A model generated the notes under the pieces. The model was given only the letters and a program-made list of their open reading frames with translations, was not told the origin of the DNA and ran no database searches. From assembly GCA_030247855.1 (NCBI GenBank), contig JAPDRN010000036.1:186001-250000 (forward strand): a stretch of 64,000 nucleotides of DNA, in the 5' to 3' direction. Both the position numbers and the translations under genes were made by a program. Of the stretch, positions 33,444 to 45,695 are shown one piece after another. The stretch comes from Knufia peltigerae (taxonomy: Eukaryota > Ascomycota > Eurotiomycetes > Chaetothyriales > Trichomeriaceae). Positions within the stretch are counted from its first letter, which is position 1, and the number at the start of each line of letters is the position of its first letter.

Positions 33444-34665
33444 CCTACCTACATCCAAGAAAGATTTTCGCCACAGTATATACGGTCCTCGGCTGGATGA
33501 AGCGGAACAAGTTTTGTCAGCACTGGTCTCCGTACCCTGCAGACCCTCCCTCACTGAAAAGTCACAGGAATATTTCCCTTGGGTCGAATGGGACGTCTAA
33601 TAGACATTCAAGAATCTCATGAGAACGAACGCACTGAGATATGACCATATCACACCAAGGATTCGTAAACCGCATTGGTGGAAGTCATGATCTTCCCAGA
33701 AGTCTTTGTCATCGAAGAGATCTAAAATCAACGCATTTCCTGGCCTGGTGTTGAAGCCCTTAAATTTAACCAACATAATGAGCCGTCCTGTGTCGTGTTT
33801 GGATACATTTGACTTGCTTAGTAAAAAACATATTATTCTCAATCATGGTGAATTGAGCGGAAAGCTTTTCAGTACTTGCATTAATACGCAGGATGAATTT
33901 CTCATCCTGGGCCTTGAGTCTCTCAGCTGTAAGTTTTTTCAAGTCATGCAGTAGCCTTGTTAGGAAAAGAATCTTGTTAAAGATCGAGTCGATGATAATG
34001 GGCGTCTCTAGAGACAGAGATGAGGGTTGAAGTCTTCTGCTGCACCAGCGTTGTCAGGTTTTGGCGTTTCGTTCTCATCAGGATTAGAATCGACAAGGTC
34101 GGTTCTGTCTGAGGCTACGAAATGAACAATCAGCACACTTTAGCCAGATAAACAGAGTACACTTACGGCTTCCACAGAGGAAGGATAGAAGGCACGAAGG
34201 AAATGAATGGAAGAAGAAGTGGAGGGAGGAGGGTTGAAATATGGTGGTGGATCAATGTGGATTGACGATACAAATACATCGCCAGCCTCATCTTCTTCCC
34301 TCCATCACCGTTCACACCATTGCCCGAAATTAATTCGTATCGATCAGAGTGACACTGCAAAAGCCAATGAATCAGTGCACATCCAAGACACCGTTTCAGG
34401 AACAGAGACCTGCTTTCTTGTCCGCCACAATCGCTACGCGAGATACTGTAATAAGTCAATGGTGCACGCTTATTCAGCAATGTGGCCACTCCCATTCACG
34501 ATATATATCCCAGGTTAAGTCTGACAGCCAGCAAAGAATGAACACGAGCATTTGCGTCATAAGTAAAGCAACTACCAGGCTACTGTCGTCGGCTCTAAAA
34601 CAGGATATCACATTGGATTTTGGACGACCCTCTCCCTCTTGGTAAGTGACGAGCGACGGTGAAAA
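33444..34665. other. Upstream region of the regulator gene at 34,666
   Basis: No supported gene. I searched it for a missing zinc-cluster exon of the downstream regulator and found no Cys-rich CX2CX6C pattern on the plus strand. GT-rich and AT-rich tracts only. Confidence 0.5.
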
Positions 34666-36674
34666 ATGTCTCCAGGAGGTCGGAGCAGGAATCAATCACC
34701 ACGGAGCCCCGGGCATATCTTCATCGAGCAGACAGTGGAGAATATCCATCAAGGCAACTCAAGAGTGGTGTCCAGTCATGCTCGGAAATTCCAACTTGCT
34801 GGCAAACGTCGGCAGCAAAGATCGTCGGCGATGGAGCGTGCTGCGCATGCCAGGAGTCTTGTCGGATGGCAATCTCGGTCAGCCAGTCCCAAAAATGTAC
34901 TGGAAGAGACGACTTTAGCACGATCAAAGTCTACCACGGACGATGCACTCGACCCTGCAATGTCTCTGATAAACGTCTCGATCAACATCGGTCTTCGTGC
35001 AGACCCGTTCAACTCGTTTCCCTCTTCGAATTCAAAATCGGTCATGGACATGGTGGATTACCGTACGTACTCTCTCGAAACCTTTTGGACGGTTTGTTAG
35101 ACCGATGATATTTGCTCATTCTTTTGCAGACATACATGTCTGGTCACCTCACAAGGCCGGAAACTTCGACGACCTGATGGGCTACAACACCCAACTCGAG
35201 CTTTGCTGGCCACTTGCACTCCAAGACGAAATGCTGTTCGACGCCACGTTGGCGGTGAGCAGAACAGCCTGTGTATTGTCACAGCACAAAGACCCTTCCG
35301 AGGACCAATTGATGTTGTACCATCGTGGCTTGGCAATGACGGCTCTGCGACGGCGAGTGTCTTTGGAAACACAAAAGTCTCTCGAAGCCCTGATTTTCTG
35401 TATCGGGAGAATGATCAGCATAGCGGTACGTGGCCACGCGCAAGCATTTCCTGAGATTCGACAAGTTCTAACAACATTATGATCAGTATATGTCGAGCGA
35501 ATTCGAAGCCTTCATCGCCCATTTTGAGGCTTTCAGGACGGTTTGTGCACGCTATATCGAGGCACATCCAAACACCGACACGTCTCTTACCATTCAAAAT
35601 CGACTCGATAGGTATGTATGGTGGACTGTCTTTGTTGCGGACTGAAACAGACTCTTGACTGACATGTACTATAGCTGGACGGCACTACATGCCTACCGGA
35701 CCGGCCGTAACCTCCTATGTGGCTCGGAAGCGACAACATCATTCGGATCGCCTCAAGAACTGGCACCCCATCAGCAGGGGCGATCTGTCCTACCGACACT
35801 TCCCCTATCCCCAGCCCTAGATTCTGTACTACGTTCCCTCGACACAGTTTCCCTGATATATCAATCATCCTGGGACTTTCGAAGCCAATCGATCGTACTT
35901 TCCAACTTACAAACCTCCACATCCCAACTTGCTCGAATCCTCGCCTCGCCAGACATGTCGCCCATCGAGTTACAGTTCTCTTGCGCACTTCTAGCGTACT
36001 GTCTACAACTGTATGGCATGTACCAGGCTCTACAGGACCAGCAGCAAAGTTTGGTACCAGCGGAAGTCTTCGCAGAACCTGCTGCCGGCGACGCCCTCCC
36101 AGCGCTTTCCAAGATGGGCGATACGTTTCTCTATCAGAAACTCGAAGGCTTCTCTACCTCTCCGACACACAGAACTTGTCTGACTTGGTGCGCTCTCGTC
36201 CTGGGCAGTTTTCTCTCACAACAATTCGACCATCACTTACGGGGTAAGGGACACATCATACACGTCAGTCTGGCTATGCGGTTAAACGTGAACGTGAACA
36301 ACGGCCCCGCACACAACCCAGTAGCAAATGAGTACGGCTGGAGTGGGATCGAGTCCGAACTCGAAGGGGCAACAATGTCTGGAATGTGGTTTTCTGGTCT
36401 TGTCCAGGAGTGGCGGAACGATTGGGTGAATTCTATGCGAAGGCAGCAAGGGTGGGAATCTCATGGGTTGTTCAAGATTGGTGTGCCTAAAGCTGTACAG
36501 GTCAAGTGGGAAAGGGCCGGTAGTGGCAGTGGTCGTGGTCATGGTCGTGGTCATACGGAACGTGGTAGGAGGACAACACGACTACACGAGAGAGAAGATG
36601 AGAACAGTCCCGATGTAGATGTTATCGAGTATCTCGTCTTGAGGGATGCGAGGGATTCATTGCCTAGGATATGA
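34666..36674 (+). CDS. Fungal-specific transcription factor-like protein lacking a zinc cluster
   Basis: Four exons (34666-35062, 35130-35425, 35487-35611, 35675-36674) give 605 aa. The N-terminus is basic (RVVSSHARKFQLAGKRRQQR, about residues 33-52) with SP sites but no CX2CX6C cluster. It is followed by GLRADPFNSFP and MVDYHIHVWSPHKAGNFDD, a layout common in a group of fungal regulators that carry the fungal transcription factor middle domain without a DNA-binding cluster. The helical middle (LQDEMLFDATLAVSRTACVL) and LYGMYQAL fit that domain. Near the C-terminus a Gly-Arg-His repeat (GSGRGHGRGHTERGRR) is encoded by a short GGTCGTGGTCAT repeat. It is probably nuclear and may act as a co-regulator. 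Targets are unknown. Splice joins are consistent throughout. Confidence 0.8.
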
Positions 36675-37285
36675 CTTGTGATGTTATGACTCATGATCTA
36701 CGAGTACCATGTAGTATTATTTGATATGATATTGTTAAACGATGGACACAAAGGATCCCTCAGGTAGGCATCTTTGTCATCGTACCGTATGTCACGCCAG
36801 ATCTTGTGGCTCTGCTCTTGCTTTTTCAGACTTTTGCCTTCTCTTTTCCTTTGGTCCGCGTACGATGTATTTATTGGAAGCAATTACGAGCACTTGACAA
36901 CAAGACCGCCAGCAAGACTTGGGACTTGTATCCATCAATCGTGTGATCTGTTGACAGGGCTGTTATGTCCAAGTCTCTCCTTGCCTACAACGATCAATCC
37001 CGTACTCGTGACATCAGGTCCCTCAGGCTCTGGAGGAGTCGATGCATCGAAGGTGATTTTTTGACCTCAATTACAGACATAGCACGCAAATGGATGTCTC
37101 ATGGTCGCCCTGTTCGGTATGCTGAAACAACCTTCTGTTAATGGATTGAACCCTTCTAATACCACACTTGTGATTTCCATCATGCCAGGCTCGGATTCGT
37201 TCTCGGCTCGTAATTCAGCAGGCAGTCTAGCGATCCTCGATTTCTCTCTCTCTCTCTTTTGGGTTCTTCGATAGGGAGACATAAG
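36675..37285. other. Convergent intergenic region
   Basis: Non-coding 3' flanks of the regulator (+) and the cyclophilin (-). A CT run lies at about 37,244-37,259. No gene or RNA is visible. Confidence 0.55.
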
Positions 37286-38284
37286 TCACATCTCACCACA
37301 CTCACTGACCCTGACGTCCAAGACCGGCCTCTCACCTTGTCCCCTCCCTCCGGGGCCCGCGGTCCTCGTGTTCTCAATCATCCTCACGACGTTCATGCTC
37401 TCTTCGTCGGCCACCTGTCCAAAGACGACGTGTTTGTTGTCGAGGAACGGCGTGGGAGCGCACGTGATGAAGAACTGACATCCGTTCGTGTTGGGTCCGG
37501 AATTGGCCATGCTCAGCAAACCCGGGCGCGTGTGTTTGTGGCTGAAATTCTCGTCCGCAAAGGAACTGTTCTGGTAGATTGACGTTGACCCTGTACCGTC
37601 TGCGTGTAGAAAATCGCCTCCTTGGATCATGAAGGATTTGATCTGTTTTTGGGGGATATGATGTCAGAAACAATACAGCACACAGCGTACAGCGTACAAG
37701 CCGACTGCCTAGGGTACCTGTGTATCTGTCGTTGGGGACGATAAAAACTCACCACACGATGGAATTTACTCCCTTTGTAGCCTTGAGGTCGACCGCTAAC
37801 TTTATGTTCACCCGTGCAGAATTGTCGGAAATTTTCTGCCGTTTTGGGAACCGTGTTGGCGAAAAGGTGCATTTTGATACGGCCAAGTGGTTCACCTGAA
37901 AGGAAGACAGGTCAGTTACATTGGGCTTCGGAACGTGGTTTGGAGGGTGCATGATAAGTGGAGGTTCGGTCGTATTTGGGTTTGAAATCGTTATGTTTTG
38001 AGAGAATGAGATTTGTATTTTTGCAAGAAGACCTCATCTGCAGCCCTATCAAGTCGGGCCACTGCTGTCTGTGTGGGAGTCATCGAGTCAACCGCGCCAG
38101 ATAAGCCCTCAACGGCTCTTTCGTTCCATGAGGACACAAAACACACCAATTATGTGTTCTCATGTGATCGATGGAAGGGAAGAGGAATGTAGGTAGGTAG
38201 GTTCTTACCGCCCAATGTTATGTCGAAAAAGACGATTGGTTCGCCTTCGCCTGGCTTGGGGACAGGGACAGGAGTTGCGGCCAT
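37286..38284 (-). CDS. Peptidyl-prolyl cis-trans isomerase, cyclophilin (CypH-like)
   Basis: Three exons (38284-38209, 37895-37753, 37642-37286) encode 191 aa. Intron 1 is unusually long at 313 nt; intron 2 is 110 nt. Cyclophilin motifs are intact: FFDITLGG, NTVPKTAENFRQFCTGE, GSKFHRVIKSFMIQGGDF with the catalytic Arg, LLSMANSGPNTNGCQFFIT, and HVVFGQV. The end SECGEM is typical of the CypH/Cyp3 branch linked to U4/U6 snRNP proteins. The position equivalent to the cyclosporin-contacting Trp of human CypA appears to be Phe (TPFLDNKH). A Gly/Arg/Pro insert (GPGGRGQGER) lies before the last strand. The enzyme speeds proline isomerisation in folding or spliceosome assembly. Confidence 0.93.
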
Positions 38285-38702
38285 GTTTAAAGTGATGTCT
38301 AAGTGATCTAGAATGTGTCGGGAAAAGGATTGAAGGAAGGAGGGAGAGGTATTGAGGTCGATATATCGACTTCGTAGCCTTGCAAGGATCGGACGGAATA
38401 CGTTTTATGCGGGGGAATTTTTTCTCTTCGCAAGCCTGAGATGCGGATCACAACACAACAAGACAGACTGATATGAACTGTAACCCCCAACCGCACCAAA
38501 CAATCTAAAAAGATCAAAACATCGAGATACCAAGAGGATGATTATCAAGAAATAAGAATACACGGAGAATTATTATAATTGAGGCATCAATTCATTTTCG
38601 TGCAGAATAGTCATTGATCATTACCTACAAAAGTTCCTTCACGGTCCATCAAAACACAAATACCCTGGCAACAGTCCACTGTCATTAATCGGTTCGATTC
38701 TT
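38285..38702. other. Intergenic, cyclophilin promoter
   Basis: About 420 nt without an ORF. It contains the minus-strand cyclophilin promoter at its left and 3' flank of the next gene at its right. Confidence 0.6.
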
Positions 38703-39842
38703 TTAGTGATTTGTAACATCACGAGACTTGTCGTCCTTTTTCCAAAATCTGAAATCTTTCCTCTTCTTCGGTTTACTGTCTTCCAAGGCTGGATGCACGG
38801 CAGTGGAGACTAACCCGACTCTGGGTTCGTCTGAGTATACTTGATTCTGAACACGAGACTCGGGTATCTCGCCAATTTTTGTACTGGTCGTCATGAATGT
38901 CATGGTGGAAACTGGGCGACCTCCTCTACGTCTCAAACGTCGATTATCGCTGGTGTCAAGTGGGATCTTTGGTGGTCGTGGCGGCGGCGGCTGCTGATGC
39001 TGCTCCTGTAGATCGGTGTAAGGCTGATCGAAGAAATCTGAAGGTACAAGCAGCATGCTCGGTGGTCGCTGAGTGTTTGTCTCACCCCATGGTTGACGGT
39101 TTCTGCGTCCGTCTGGGCAGGGAGATGAGTTGTCGTCCTTTTCGACATCTTTTCGAATTTGAACATTGGCAGACTCCGACAGATTCGATTCTGATTTACT
39201 TCGACCATGCCTCTGAGGTTGCGACCCCCTGGCCTTTCTTGCCGCAGCAGCAGAGACCACAGAGCTGCCACTTTTGCTCCTGACCCAGCCACCACGTTCT
39301 AATAACGGCGACGGTGATGGTCGACTGGTCGTACTGGGCTTGTCCTTCTTGTGATGCCCTGTCTGGTATCCTGGCCTGGCCTGTCCGGCTTCAGCTGGCA
39401 ATCTTAACTGCCGTGCAATACTCAACCGCGAGCTGAGTTGTCCAAGTGCAGTCATAGTATCTAAAGCAGCAGTCTCGGACAGATCATACAATGTCTGCCT
39501 CGACGCAATCTTCTTCCTTGGACCAGCTGACAATGTATGATTGATGAGATTGACCAGTCCAGTATTCAGAACGAGCAGAGTATGTGCCAGACTGCTATGG
39601 GCCACTTCGTCTCCGATTTCGAATCTGTTCCCATGTTTTGCTACACTCTGATCGTATTCGTTTCTGATTTGCACAGGTCGAGTCGTTAGGGACTGTCGTA
39701 GCCATTCTTCTTCCTCAGATGGTCGCGGAAGCCTTGCGTTTGATTTCCTCTTCTTTCCACTTATACGGTGAAAGATATTCAGCCCGCTTCCTAAAGCTGT
39801 TATGATGGACGACACTATCGAGGATACGTCCGTTCCACCCAT
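38703..39842 (-). CDS. Protein of unknown function, fungal N-terminal helical type, 379 aa
   Basis: Intronless, with a good ATG at 39,842. The first 150 residues are ordered and helical (GTDVSSIVSSIITALGSGL, then WLRQSLTTRPVQIRNEYD, LAHTLLVLNTGLVNLINHTL), resembling the N-terminal domain often seen in uncharacterised fungal proteins. The rest is disordered and rich in Ser, Pro, Arg and Lys, with RSKSESNLSES and a PPPPRPPKIP stretch that could bind SH3 domains. It ends in a basic cluster (KPKKRKDFRFWKKDDK). There is no membrane segment or signal. A scaffold or signalling role is possible but not shown. Confidence 0.75.
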   Translation of the reverse strand: MGGTDVSSIVSSIITALGSGLNIFHRISGKKRKSNARLPRPSEEEEWLRQSLTTRPVQIRNEYDQSVAKHGNRFEIGDEVAHSSLAHTLLVLNTGLVNLINHTLSAGPRKKIASRQTLYDLSETAALDTMTALGQLSSRLSIARQLRLPAEAGQARPGYQTGHHKKDKPSTTSRPSPSPLLERGGWVRSKSGSSVVSAAAARKARGSQPQRHGRSKSESNLSESANVQIRKDVEKDDNSSPCPDGRRNRQPWGETNTQRPPSMLLVPSDFFDQPYTDLQEQHQQPPPPRPPKIPLDTSDNRRLRRRGGRPVSTMTFMTTSTKIGEIPESRVQNQVYSDEPRVGLVSTAVHPALEDSKPKKRKDFRFWKKDDKSRDVTNH

Positions 39843-40685
39843 AGCGATGGTGATGATATATGGCGTCCAAATCGGACGAGAGTCCTTTACATATTTCCTT
39901 GGATATCACAACGGAAGCGGGTGGGGTTCAAGACGTTCAACTGAGGACAAAAAGCGAGCAAGGAACACCACCCTACCTTACAAAGGTGAAGTGAGGAAGG
40001 CATCCTTGAAAAACAAGGCTCCGGCAGGGATAGGATTGAATTATACCTTTGACCTCAAGTCCTGCATGTCGACCAAAGCATCCGGTCGTGAGTGCCAGGG
40101 CTACTCAAGCCTCCATCAGCTAGAAGCGGGCCAGACAGTCTGATTCGAAGGACTTTTGTGACGAGGAGAAAAGTCCAGCGACATGACTGGCGGGAGATAC
40201 GAGGGCGTCTGCAGGAAGGCGTCCCGGCGCTTGCAAAAATATGAACCCGACGAATAGATGGAATCTGATTATCCAGGGACATGAAACATGCATCCATCCG
40301 CCCATCGCCTTTCAATTCGACCAGTGGAAAGTTGTCATCACCCAGGGTTGAGGGTGGAGAGGGAGTTTATTGGGAGAACGAGTAGAGACAGAGAAGCCTC
40401 ACTCAGAGAGAATTTAAGTCGCCAAACCTGCCCCCTATAGCGTCTACACTTGGGGCTCCCCTGGGCTCTTTCGATAGGCGTCATGGGCATCGCGCTCCTC
40501 CCCCACAATACCCTCAGGGAAATTCTCCACCTGGGCAAGTCAGGTAAACAGTGCTTTCCAGAAAGTCCAATTCGATGCGCTCAGGACCAGAACAATTTCC
40601 CTTCCCTCAATTTTGACAACCCGCGGACATTGACGACCACTTCCTCAGCACATCACTCCTAGGTTCACTATATCGGATTCTTGTA
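39843..40685. other. Divergent intergenic region
   Basis: About 840 nt between two divergent genes. No supported ORF, RNA or repeat is present. Minus frames around 40,050-40,540 lack motifs. Confidence 0.55.
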
Positions 40686-41621
40686 ATGGCTCCTGTCGGC
40701 CCGCAGCTTCCTCCCGAATTACAAAAGCGCAAACGCAGCCCAGACGATGAAAACGAAGGACAAGGCAGTTCTTCTGATTCTTCGACAGGTCCTCTACCTC
40801 AACGACCTGCCTCAAAAGAGTCGTCGCCACCTTCCTCCAAGCGCAGCCGAGTCATAGGCCCTACGCTTCCGCCGGCGCCTCTAGACGAACGACCCCCGAG
40901 CCCGCCGCAGCCCGTTGACGCCCATGAAAGTGAGAGTAGCGACGACGATGATTTCGGTCCTAGTCTGCCCTCTGCAGGTGACTCCTCAAAGCCGGTACAG
41001 TCAATCGGACCACAGATATCATCCTCCAACGATCCGCCTGCACGACTTCAGCGGGACGAATGGATGACCATGGCGCCTGACAACGGGGATTGGTCTTCGC
41101 GGATAGACCCTACGAAACTGAAGAACCGAAAGTTCAATACCACAAAAGGTGCAAAAGGTCCACAACAATCCGGAGTCGGAGGGTCGTCGTGGCATGAGAC
41201 ACCCGAGGAGAAGCAAGCTCGTCTGAGAAGGGAAGTTATGGGAATTTCAGACCCCACAGCCTCCTCAGAGAGGAAGATGAAACCCACAGGCACTTCGCAT
41301 GACGAGGCGACGGCAAAGAGGGTGAAAGAGTATAGCGTAAGTCGGTCCCCTACTGATGTAACTCTGGGTGGTAATCATCCATTTTGCCATTGCCCAGATT
41401 GGAAGTTTACATTTCACCAGGACAAGCAGAGAGGCCCATCTCTCTACGCCTCCCATAGCTCCGCCAACAAGGCTGTGGAAGAAGACGACCCCAGTGCTCG
41501 TGCATTTGATCGCGAGAAAGATATCGGTGGTGGCATGGCAATTAGCGCCACCAAGCGTAGGGAGATGGTCAAGAAGGCCGCCGATTTTTCTTCGAGGTTC
41601 AGCGAGGCGAGGTATCTATGA
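40686..41621 (+). CDS. GPALPP-motif / DUF3752 nuclear protein
   Basis: The protein starts MAPVGPQLPPELQKRKRS and repeats the GPxLPP motif (GPTLPPAPL, GPSLP), the hallmark of the GPALPP/DUF3752 family. The C-terminal part has the family's WHETPEEKQARLRREVMG and basic KRREMVKKAADFSSRF blocks. An in-phase intron (41337-41420, GTAAGT...TTTCACCAG, 84 nt) probably interrupts RVKEYS and DKQRGPSLY. Splicing it gives 283 aa and restores the usual EY...RGPSLY spacing. It is low-complexity and acidic in the middle, with KRKR and KRSR as likely nuclear signals. The family is nuclear and conserved but of unclear biochemical role, possibly in RNA processing. Confidence 0.88.
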   Translation: MAPVGPQLPPELQKRKRSPDDENEGQGSSSDSSTGPLPQRPASKESSPPSSKRSRVIGPTLPPAPLDERPPSPPQPVDAHESESSDDDDFGPSLPSAGDSSKPVQSIGPQISSSNDPPARLQRDEWMTMAPDNGDWSSRIDPTKLKNRKFNTTKGAKGPQQSGVGGSSWHETPEEKQARLRREVMGISDPTASSERKMKPTGTSHDEATAKRVKEYSVSRSPTDVTLGGNHPFCHCPDWKFTFHQDKQRGPSLYASHSSANKAVEEDDPSARAFDREKDIGGGMAISATKRREMVKKAADFSSRFSEARYL

Positions 41622-43965
41622 TGCGGGCTCACTCGGAGGATGAATTGAGAATTTTGTCAGCCTTTTTGATTGAGTCCGTCAGGAGTGTCATTTGTACGAC
41701 GTTTACTCATTCACAAGACCAGTTGAATTCAGTCTCCAGACTCCACGGGTTCACTCTCCGCGCCGAGATCTCAAGCCAGATGCAAGAGGACAGCCGGACT
41801 CTGGGCCATTGGAGATACCAGGACCTTTTGTCGCGAACAGTCTAGGCCCGCAAACCGCATACAAAGCTGAGGACGAACAGCCGAGAGATTTTTTCTCCCT
41901 TCTGTTGCAGCAAGTTGTCGCTGGTCACGAGGACGTATTGGCGCGGCCCACGCACAGATATGAACGTCAATCGATCCTTTGTGGGTAGGCTTCCCTCTTT
42001 AATGATGGGACGGAGGACGCAACTACCATCAAATTTGCGATTCGCACCATCACCTGTGACGACGAATTCCTTTTGCGTGGTTAGTTATTACAGAAGTGCT
42101 CACTCCAAAGCGGCCCGCCCATGATGATCACGGTATATGTGAAATGAGCCCGCCTCTGTAGGTATTTGTCTACCAAACTCCAACAACCACGGAATATACT
42201 CTAAGATTCAAATGTGCCAACGGATTCAACTCTCTACCCAAGGCCACGGAAACAGAATAAAATCCGCGCATCACTTTTGTAATCATACTTGACCGTTTTC
42301 TTATCTTTTCTCTCTATCCATCTACCTCTCTTCGGACACACTCCGGGGGATTGGGGGGGGAACGTCGACTCCTCTTACAGTAAGTAGTAGTACGTACGAG
42401 TAAACCGCCTAGTGACTCAAAGCAGGTAAGGAAGGGTGCCCGGGTGACAAAAGTACATGTACACTCCGCTAAGTAGCGAGTATCTCCCGTAAATCTCTCT
42501 CTCTCTCTCTCTCTCCGCCCGTCCGCGTCGCGCGGCACCGTCATTTCTCAACCTGCCCGCCCTTCCACCTGCCGGCCGTACCTACCGTGTGGTGCCCGGT
42601 TCCAATCAACGCTTGCGGACCTCCTGCCTGATACAGACGAGTGGACTCTGGGGCAACTGTGGAATATTCCGAAAAAGAAAAGGGACGGACGTTCGTGCAT
42701 TCTTTACGATTTTTTTGATGTTCACACCGTACGGTACAACACTCCTGTCCTATGTAATCGCCCTGGACGGGCACACAGAAGAGACCTGGTTACCTATTCC
42801 TGCCGGGGCTATATTGAATTTGGTTGTATTGCTCTCCTCCAAATAGGACTCGTGGTGTTTCCACGTGTCAGGTTAAGATTTAGACAATTCGTGCTCCGTA
42901 CTTTCGTACTCTGTACGAGTACCCACGACCTAATAGGTAGGTGGTTTGATTACATCTGGTTTTTTGTTGTAAGCAAGGACCGTTTGCGGCTGTGGCTGCG
43001 GCTGAAGGCGGGGGCCAAAATAGGTCAGCACCATCAACGTCATCTTACCACTCTCGACCAGACCTTCATCGACTACCTCGTGAGGTCGGAAAGCTTCATA
43101 CACATTCCTCACTGTCTTGTCATCATGACGGAGAATCGAAAGTTTGACTTATGACTTGTTGGCTTGTGATTTTTGACCCATGCACAGACAGGTCTTCGGA
43201 GCTGAAACAACCTCGGCCTCGTCCTCCCGCATTGAGCTTTCAGGGGTATCCATTCAGGCTACAGCACCTTCTCCGACCCTGCTCACGGCATATCTCCTGA
43301 TCGTTGTTCCGACTTGCACCCTGGGCGTCCCTCTATGGGAAATCAGACCCAGCGATGTTCCGTGTCAGGTGAAGTCAAGCGGCGATCTCAAAAGGCCCGT
43401 TTACCCAAGGAGGTAATCCCGGATTCGCTGATCGGGGCAGAGGACTGGCCACTGGAGGTGTACTGTAGGCTTTTTGACAGACACAAAACTAATTTGCTCA
43501 CGTTTATATCAATATGATCAAGTGGTAACCGTTATGCCGTGGGTAGCCATTCGGTCATACTTCATACAACGCCTCTCAAACCCCACCAACTGGGTCAAAT
43601 AATGCCACGATACGCGATTGACTCTTTGAGGTGGCTTATCGGCCGACCTAGGCCTGGAAGGACCCAGCATTGGCAAGTACGCTTTCAGGAAATGCTCGCC
43701 ACAGTGGAAACCAACCATTCGCTTAGCTCGGTGGATGAGAGGATTTGGAAGGAATGAGAACTGATCTTATCATTGGTTCGAGATATCGTCAAGTCGTCGA
43801 AGTACTGGTTTTAACTAGGGTTGGCGTGTCTCTCGAGCTCACGTCCTAGGTCTGTAGAAGAGTCTATTGCCACAGGAGTAGAACTGGCAGTGGCAATTGG
43901 TCGGCGCCGGGGTTATACCTCCTCCTTGGTAGCCACCAATGCGTAGTATTCTGGCCAAAGGCTAT
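41622..43965. other. Long intergenic region, about 2.3 kb
   Basis: Nothing convincing is coded. A plus frame at 41,692-41,988 has protein-like composition but no start or splice support. The region holds a CT microsatellite, a G-rich run near 42,345-42,360 and TACGAGTA-like words around 42,380-42,930. Confidence 0.5.
42494..42515. repeat. (TC)n microsatellite
   Basis: About 22 nt of perfect TC repeats in non-coding sequence, directly visible. Confidence 0.9.
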
Positions 43966-45695
43966 TCAAGAGTTAGCAATTTCAAAAAGACCCATGGAAT
44001 GGTGAATCGAACTCACCCATCGCGCTGATGGAGAAGACAAAGCTGGGCAGTCGGAAAGATCAATAGTCTCGTGTTGTATCAGCGGTTGATCTTTTATGAA
44101 AGGATAGACCGCATAGTCGAGACCGGCCTGGGGCATTCTTTTGTCTGTAATGTAAGCTTCAATGGGTCGAATGAGGTCGCGTTGATCTGTGAGGTCGGTT
44201 CGGTCATTTATGATGGATAGATTTGTTTCAATCTGCATCATTTTCTTCGCAATCACATAGGCGGTGCAGCTTGTCCAATTATTTTCCACAACTCGGAGAG
44301 AGCCAAGATGGTTCAGCGCGTCCATTCGTGTTGTAGGGTCGCGACACTTGATGGCAGTGAAGAAGAGTGGAGGAATGAAGCCGAAATGATACTCGAGATT
44401 CGCCCAAGTCCCGGCAGAGAATTTAAGACTGTCGTCCTTGGCCCATGAAGTCGTAAAGTCGTCATAACGATCCACAATCCATTTGAATTCCTCATCGAAT
44501 CTCTCGTAGATGGCTTCAGAGTCCCCGGCCGAAGCTCGAACCATGACTCCGAACATGGTGTGATAGATTCGCAGGTATGAAAGTGCCATGGTGTAGGCGT
44601 CCCGTTTTGCTGGTGTCAAACTGGTTTCGAATCTGTCAAAACTCATACGCCAAGTATCCAATAACATTTGTATCTTTTGTGGTGGTGACAGTGTCCAAGA
44701 CTGCTTGCGCCAGTCCATTAGCCTTGCTACGTAGTGAGCAATACCATCAAGAGCGTGAAGAGCTCCATGGATGTGGTTGAAGGGAGCGATGTAGGGTAAT
44801 TCAAGACTCGGAGTCAGCATGCCTGCACAAGCACAATTATCCACTGTGATATCACCGAAACCATAGGTCGGAGACTTGTCGATATAAGAGACGAAAATAG
44901 GGCCGATTGCGTTGATGATCAAGCGAGCAGATGGAGAAGCCTTGAGGTTGGAATTCCGGATCGAGTTGTACCACTCGTCCATGATACTCAAGCCGGAACG
45001 GATGTGTCGCAGTCCACTATCATATGAACCCTTCATGAAGTCGCAACAGGCGAATAGAAGACAGGCCAACAGCACATTTTCCACCTGGGGAGACGAGCAG
45101 GTGGCTTGAATAGCTTTTGTGTAGTGAGATTGGTAGACTATGTTCTGGTCCAGAGGGCCGCCCTCCAAGGCAGTGTTCTCGACCACTGAAGAGGTGACGA
45201 GAAGCATGTGTTTGACTGCGGGCCGGACAAAGCCAAGTTGAGGAAGTAGCTGAGTCCAGAATGAATGCCCTAGTCGCAAGGAATGAGTAAAGAAACCGAA
45301 AGGAGTCGGCGGCGGCCTTACCAAAGTAACATGAAAATATAGGAGCAGCCTGTTCTACCCAGAATTGAAAGGAGCGTTTGTCGTCAGAATCACCGATTGA
45401 AGACATCGGAGCCACAAAGTGAATGAGATTCATGTTTTCTCGAGACTGCGCTGGAGGGTTTCGAGGCTTGAAGAGCCATGTTTGAGGCGGTTGATAGCCT
45501 TCGCATTTTCGGAGAGAGTCTGTACATTGTCGACATGCGGGCTTCGCTTCATCGCACTTTATGCGTCGTTTTCTGCGACCAGTGTGAATGGGTATACAAG
45601 ATTGAAGAAGCCGAGTAAGGGTGGCATGGATACCTGCAGGTCAAACACCCTGTTTTCGTCTTTTTATGAGGGCGTTTGGCTCGACCTTGAGCCAT
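43966..45695 (-). CDS. Zn2Cys6 transcription factor, 538 aa
   Basis: Exons 45695-45634, 45572-45322 and 45269-43966 give a typical small zinc-cluster regulator. The cluster is C17-X2-C20-X6-C27-X6-C34-X2-C37-X6-C44, preceded by a basic arm (AKRPHKKTKTG), with the first intron between C20 and the KRRIKC block. The linker includes GYQPPQTWLFKPRNPP. A helical fungal-specific region follows (FWVEQAAPIFSCYFG, VKHMLLVTSSVVE, LLACLLFACCDFM). It probably acts in the nucleus; the target is unknown. The C-terminus is uncertain: a GTGAGT donor at RW and a TTGCTAAC...AATAG acceptor near 43,950 would replace the last 17 residues with another tail. The flanking genes are unrelated. Confidence 0.88.
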
